Assembly: GCF_000196515.1 (NCBI RefSeq)
Contig: NC_014248.1
Coordinates: 4,902,001-4,966,000 of the forward strand
DNA from: 'Nostoc azollae' 0708
GTDB lineage: Bacteria; Cyanobacteriota; Cyanobacteriia; Cyanobacteriales; Nostocaceae
Length of the DNA: 64,000 nt
Direction of reading: 5' to 3'
This document shows positions 60,185 through 64,000 of this stretch, one piece after another. The notes beneath the pieces were generated by a model. The model was not told where the DNA came from, made no database searches, and saw only the letters and a program-made list of their open reading frames with translations. The translations under genes were made by a program, and so were the position numbers. Position 1 is the first letter of the stretch, and each line of letters begins with the position of its first letter.

Positions 60185-60340
60185 TTAGACAAAAGCGTAA
60201 AAGTTTCAGAACTACGGTCTCCTAAAACCCAGGCTATAACTCCGGAAATGTGCTTATTTACTACTGTCCATAACCAAATTATGTTTCCAACTCATAAATT
60301 TGAGTAATTTCTGGTATTTCATCCTTTTCCGGCTTGTCAG
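60185..60340 (-). pseudogene. IS1-family transposase fragment
   Basis: The minus strand reads DKPEKDEIPEITQIYELET and, after a frameshift, IIWLWTVVNKHISGVIAWVLGDRSSETFTLLSKN. This is the centre of cyanobacterial IS1 transposases (WLWTAV, with the ...AWVLGDRSAETF segment). Both ends of the protein are missing. Confidence 0.7.
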
Positions 60341-60620
60341 GCAAAGTATTACCAACCTTTTTTACCCAATTAATTACAGTCTCCCATGATCTTTTAGCTC
60401 AGTTCCGTCCAGATAGTCCTGGTTCTGGGATTGTTGATCTTAAGGCTTACTGTCGTGGTTTTCGATATGTTCATGAAATGTTAAAAATGTTTCCGGAACA
60501 ATCAGAGCCTATTTTATTTAGCACAGATTTTGCTAAGCTTACCTCTCTCGGTCCTATTCACAATGCGCCTACATCTGTTGAACCCTGGTAAATTGGCTAA
60601 GGTATTGAATTTAATCACAA
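60341..60620 (+). other. Truncated unknown open frame before a MITE
   Basis: An open frame (to 60591) reads HDLLAQFRPDSPGSGIVDLKAYCRGFRYVHEMLKMFPEQSEPILFSTDFAKLTSLGPIH and stops just before MITE copy 4. The composition looks protein-like, but I recognise no family, and its start lies in antisense of the IS1 fragment. Probably the debris of an accessory gene. Confidence 0.35.
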
Positions 60621-60788
60621 TAGACCTATTGCAAAATTGTTTATGTAGTATGATAGAGATTTTTAGATTTTATGTATTTTTGGTATTCTTTGGGCTCGCT
60701 AATTCAAACATAACCGTGTAACTCTAACTTTTAGCTAAAACAAATACAACCCCCACTATAACATAAAATTAATTCTGCGAGAGGTCTA
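60621..60788 (+). mobile_element. MITE copy 4
   Basis: 168 bp with ends TAGACCTATTGCAAAATTG and CTGCGAGAGGTCTA. The interior carries ATAACCGTGTAACTCTAAC, AGCTAAAACAAATACAACCCCC and TATAACATAAAATTAATTCT as in the other copies. Confidence 0.88.
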
Positions 60789-60930
60789 ATATATCCTCTA
60801 GGATATCAATTATACCGCGAAAAGCTTGCATTTTTAACTGCTTAACTCTCATAAGTTAAACTCCAATGAACTCAATTTCTTGAACAAATTATCTAGACCT
60901 CGTTAAGAACTCTTCCTCATACCACTGCTT

Positions 60931-61838
60931 TTAAACACTCCTCAACTTAATCACACCACGATCAAAAACCCGATTATAAGTATCAATACCACTTACCTCA
61001 ATTCTATCTGCATACACTTCATAACTAGCAAAACTCAAATTACTCGTAGAATATTCAGTCCACACAGAAAGACTAACAGAATGATTACGAGCATCGGCAC
61101 CACAAATTAAATAAGTCGTCCCATTAATAGAACGAGTACGTTCATAATGATGTTCATGACCATTGATATATAATTGAAGATTATATTTTTGAACCAAAGG
61201 AGTAAAAATCTTGATAAAATTTGGATTACTCCCATAAGCACCAGAAGCATAAATTGGATGATGACCAAATAAAACTTTCCAATCAGCTTTGCTTAGGCTT
61301 AATTCCTTCTCCAAGCAAACTAACTGACTTTTCCAATCAGCATTACCATTAGTATCTAAACCAAAAAACTGCAAATTATCTCGAATAAATGTGTAATAAC
61401 GTCCGGTCATATTCAAGCCAGGAAGTTCATTTGGGGAACACCGTTATCAGTCCTAATATCGTGATTACCTAAACAAGCATGAAATTTCACACCTTTTTTC
61501 AGCAAAGGTTGATAAGGACGCTCAAAAACTGCATCTATCTTCTCAATTTCGCCGTTATTGTAAATGTTATCACCTGCTAAAATCACTAAATCGTAAGGAT
61601 TTTCTTGGTGATAAGAATTCATTGACCAGGCTACAACATACTGTCCTTTCGCACCAGTTCCTATATCAGCAACAGAAACAAAACGCAATAATAAATCTTT
61701 TTTTGCTGGGTTAGCAGCTATTACTGGTTCTAAAAGAGGATTTTCAAGATTTTGACAAAATAATTTCCATCCTATAAATCCTGTACCAATGGCGGTAAGA
61801 CTACTGAAAAATAAAAATTGACGGCGTTTGCCTTTCAT
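60931..61838 (-). pseudogene. Tat-exported metallophosphoesterase (purple acid phosphatase-like), one-base frameshift
   Basis: Frame one (61838 down to about 61413) begins with a twin-arginine signal (KGKRRQFLFFSSLTAIG) and has the metal motifs FVSVADIGTG, LAGDNIYNNGEI and ACLGNHDIRTDNG. Frame two (61416 down to 60931) continues NMTGRYYTFIRDNLQFFGLDTN, VLFGHHPIYASGAYG and INGHEHHYERTRSINGTTYLICGADA. The frames overlap at CTTCCTGGCTTGAAT. Restoring one missing C there gives a Pro-Gly-Leu-Asn-Met junction, matching relatives. All five metal-binding motifs are otherwise present, so the lesion is very recent, or an error of sequence. Confidence 0.85.
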
Positions 61839-61933
61839 AAATGACTAAGTTTATTAAATGGCAAAATAAATACATAGTAAGAGTCAGAATCTACTATCTG
61901 AGTCTTTGATTCCTTAATCTGGGTGAAAGTTCC

Positions 61934-62830
61934 ATGTCCAAAAATAATCAACCTTCTAAAAAACCATATCAGAAAAATATACCAATTTGGAAGATGACAA
62001 TTATCCAAGTTCTGAAAGGAACAATTGGGGTTTTAGAAAACACAGTCGTCCAACTGGAGACAGATACACCTGTTAGTACTGAGAAAAAACCTAATTTTTT
62101 GCAACGGGTGTTATCGAGTTGGGATGGATTTTTAAGGACATTTCGCTTGTTTTTACCGTCAAATGTTTCTAACAATTTGTCAGATACTATTTTGACAGGA
62201 ATTCTCGTGGGAGTTGCTGTGGTGATAGTTGGGACAACAACGGTGTTTATTCTTAAACCTTCTGAGGTAGGGACTCTTCCCCCAGTTAAGAAAGTTACCG
62301 CACCAACACCAATACCAACTGTAGCTGTATTACCAGAACCGGAAATAACTACTACACCAGAACCAACTCCTACACTAGAAGCAACTCCTACGCTAGAAGC
62401 AACTCCTACGCTAGAAGCAACTCCTACACTAGAACCTAAACTTGAACCTGAACCAATACCTACTCCAATTTTACAATTAACACCGGAACAAGCTTTAATT
62501 GCGGCTATTGAAGATCAATTAGCTGAAATTAGTGTTTCCTTAACCCGCAATGGAGAGGAAATCATTTCTACCAAGTTGATCAAATCTATTCAAGCCAATT
62601 TCCGTTCTAGCGATTTAACTGTTAAAATTGCTGATGATTGGTATGCTTTGGAAACGGATAAACAAAACCAATTAGCTGCTGATATTTTACAGCGTTCTCA
62701 AGAATTAGATTTCACTCATTTAGAAATTCTTGATTATCAAGATAATTTAATAGCACGCAATCCTGTTGTTGGTAATGAAATGGTGATTCTTAAACGACGA
62801 AGTTTGATAGTTCCTAAATTAGCTTCATAA
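61934..62830 (+). CDS. Membrane protein with Thr/Pro repeats
   Basis: 298 residues, no family recognised. Residues 1-90 are cytoplasmic and basic. One membrane helix lies at about 89-108 (ILTGILVGVAVVIVGTTTVFIL). A Pro/Thr/Glu-rich linker (about 115-180) contains four tandem LEATPT units encoded by an 18-bp repeat (near 62365-62435). A C-terminal globular part of about 110 residues (EQALIAAIEDQLAEISVSLTRNGEEII; FRSSDLTVKIADDWYALETDKQNQLAADILQRSQELDFTHLEILDYQDNLIARNPVVG) follows. It looks like an anchored extracytoplasmic domain on a stalk. Intact, unlike its neighbours. Confidence 0.65.
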   Translation: MSKNNQPSKKPYQKNIPIWKMTIIQVLKGTIGVLENTVVQLETDTPVSTEKKPNFLQRVLSSWDGFLRTFRLFLPSNVSNNLSDTILTGILVGVAVVIVGTTTVFILKPSEVGTLPPVKKVTAPTPIPTVAVLPEPEITTTPEPTPTLEATPTLEATPTLEATPTLEPKLEPEPIPTPILQLTPEQALIAAIEDQLAEISVSLTRNGEEIISTKLIKSIQANFRSSDLTVKIADDWYALETDKQNQLAADILQRSQELDFTHLEILDYQDNLIARNPVVGNEMVILKRRSLIVPKLAS

Positions 62831-63215
62831 AATAATATTTTAAAGGTTGTAGCTAAAGCATTAAAAATTTGATATCCTCCTAAATCCTTGGTAATAACTT
62901 AAGTCCGAAAGTCTTTTGTCAAGAGGCTTTTGGAGAAATATGCAAAAAGAACTGCTCAGGACCTCGTTGAAGATCAGGAAACGGAGCAACAATTAAACTA
63001 ACATTTGGTTTTCGCTGTTGTTTGATAATACCTAAATCTCGATTTTGGAGGTCAGCAAAATACTTAACTTTCTTCTGTTGCATTACTTTTTAATGAGCCA
63101 TCGTAAAATGATAAAGACGACGATAAATCATTTCTAATGAGATTTCATCAAAGGGCAGAGAAAGTTCATCCGCTACGGCATCACCTAAATCTACTAAAGT
63201 ACTAGTATGTGGAGC
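62831..63215 (-). pseudogene. IS4-family transposase C-terminal fragment
   Basis: In the minus strand (about 62925-63215) TLVDLGDAVADELSLPFDEISLEMIYRRLYHFTMAH is followed by KVKYFADLQNRDLGIIKQQRKPNVSLIVAPFPDLQRGPEQFF. This is the tail of a cyanobacterial IS4-type transposase, beyond its catalytic core. A stop follows TMAH and another follows SPKAS. Upstream catalytic parts are absent. The stretch 62831-62925 is non-coding. Confidence 0.65.
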
Positions 63216-63286
63216 AGGTCTAGCTGGGTTTCACTCGAAACAGTACTACCGAAAGGCTTGAGAATATCTGTACCTATAGGAGCAAG

Positions 63287-64000
63287 TTAAAATTCGTCAA
63301 ACTCGTCCATGCAGTCCTTGAGGTCTCGAAGCCCTGCTAGAATACGTTGGGGATCTTGGCAATTTAAATCTGCTTCAATTTCTTCTGGTAGCCGCCACGG
63401 GGTCAGATGGCCAGTCGGGCTGTGCCTTCGACCTACCATCAGGATTCCATATATTTGGGTAATTTAACACACGCTTGTTCCACTCACTTAAAGCAGCCTG
63501 CATTTTATTAATCCAATTTTGCGCTCGATTAATGGAGGCATCAATTTCACTAATCTTATTGGGGTCTTTGATATAGCATCTGTACTTGTTAAGGTTGTTA
63601 ATTGCCTCCTGGAATGTCTTGATATAAGTGGGAATATTCTGATAAATGTCCTTCTTGGGATTTGTAAGGTTGACCGTTCTCGGTTTCAGATCCTATTGGA
63701 GTTTGTCTCTAACCTTAGCTACAGTTTCAGCTTTTGCAACTCGGTCGCTATCCGGTATTGCTTTGGCCGCTTCAAGCTTATTTTTGAGGTGTTGGTTCGC
63801 AGGATCTTTTAGCTCTGGGTCATATTCCTTATTGATCCCTTTACAAGGGGAACAGATTAAACCTTCACCATCTTCAGTAACTTTAACTTCGATTCCTGGA
63901 TGAGAAACCTCACCACAAGTTTTGGGTGTAGAAATTCCCCCAAGTAGGTTATGAGTCATACCCTGATCTTGATGAGTAGCGGGTGTTAAAGTTCTAGTTG
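63287..64000 (-). pseudogene. Unknown gene running off the right edge, with stop and frameshift
   Basis: The minus-strand frame is open at the edge (TRTLTPATHQDQGMTHNLLGGISTPKTCGEVSHPG) and contains GLICSPCKGINKEYDPELKD, a CxxC-bearing segment. It then has helical sequence, and a TAG after VAKVRDKLQ. In the same frame DIYQNIPTYIKTFQEAINNLNKYRCY and RAQNWINKMQAALSEWNKR follow, and after a shift LPEEIEADLNCQDPQRILAGLRDLKDCMDEFDEF ends at 63287. I do not recognise the family. The C-terminal, helix-rich design with a lone CxxC part is reminiscent of secreted or polymorphic-toxin-like C-termini, but this is only an impression. Confidence 0.5.

Noticed and set aside
63519-63903. + strand frames near the right edge
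   Set aside because: Antisense to the broken minus-strand gene that shows coherent helical sequence and runs off the edge.

Overview
The window is cyanobacterial, most likely a filamentous heterocyst-forming Nostocales strain. The evidence is the gene content (petH with a CpcD-like linker domain, prk, a CruA/CruP-type lycopene cyclase homologue, an ndbB-type demethylphylloquinone reductase, a fused thiO-thiG gene, a CURT1-like CAAD protein), several HIP1 palindromes (GCGATCGC) and many short tandem repeats of the Nostoc/Anabaena type. DNA is AT-rich. Roughly half of the recognisable genes are broken by stop codons, frameshifts or insertions. This resembles the eroded genome known for the Azolla symbiont 'Nostoc azollae'; the species assignment is inference only.

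Layout. 1-6.2 kb: tail of an ISAs1 transposase, fused thiO-thiG (-), a small membrane protein (-), an internally deleted TnpB (-), a 2Fe-2S ferredoxin remnant (-) and cimA (+). 6.2-12 kb: a 180-bp MITE, a dead Ser/Thr kinase, a small conserved ORF, the cruP-like gene (+) and a coiled-coil protein (-). 12-20 kb: a likely three-gene minus-strand operon (DUF318 permease, TIGR03943 protein, beta-propeller-like membrane protein), IS200/IS605 end sequences, a GH57 glycosidase and a NifS/IscS cysteine desulfurase. 20-25 kb: dead PLD, DUF1345 and ADP-ribosylation-type genes among intact chaB, GNAT, ndbB and HAD genes. 25-34.5 kb: a transposon graveyard (IS66, IS701, IS1634, IS5-like) around a histone-deacetylase-family gene cut by IS701, followed by dead mscS, DUF350 and speD-like genes. 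34.5-43.5 kb: SLH protein, alpha/beta hydrolase, a kinase with one nonsense codon, dead Uma2 nuclease, uvrA, and a vapBC pair killed by a MITE. 43.5-59 kb: DUF2358, two dead hydrolases, a pentapeptide protein, then a largely intact housekeeping block (metK, prk, petH, hom, CAAD, histidine kinase, pcrA). 59-64 kb: IS1634, IS1 and IS4 fragments, a frameshifted Tat-exported phosphoesterase, a Pro/Thr-repeat membrane protein and a broken gene running off the right edge.

How the genes work together. Intact genes serve core metabolism: thiamine (thiOG), isoleucine through citramalate (cimA), threonine/methionine (hom), S-adenosylmethionine (metK), the Calvin cycle (prk), photosynthetic electron transfer (petH), quinone (ndbB), Fe-S or thiolation sulfur (cysteine desulfurase) and DNA repair (uvrA, pcrA). 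The dead genes are mostly accessory: kinases, channels, nucleases, toxin-antitoxin and hydrolases.

I found no convincing new defence or biosynthetic system. The most interesting signals are a four-copy 170-180 bp MITE family with one datable insertion in vapC, an IS701 copy whose TTAA target duplication lets the interrupted gene be rebuilt, tandem-repeat DNA inserted in frame in thiO and cimA, frameshifts caused by 11- and 14-bp tandem duplications, and an in-frame miniature TnpB.
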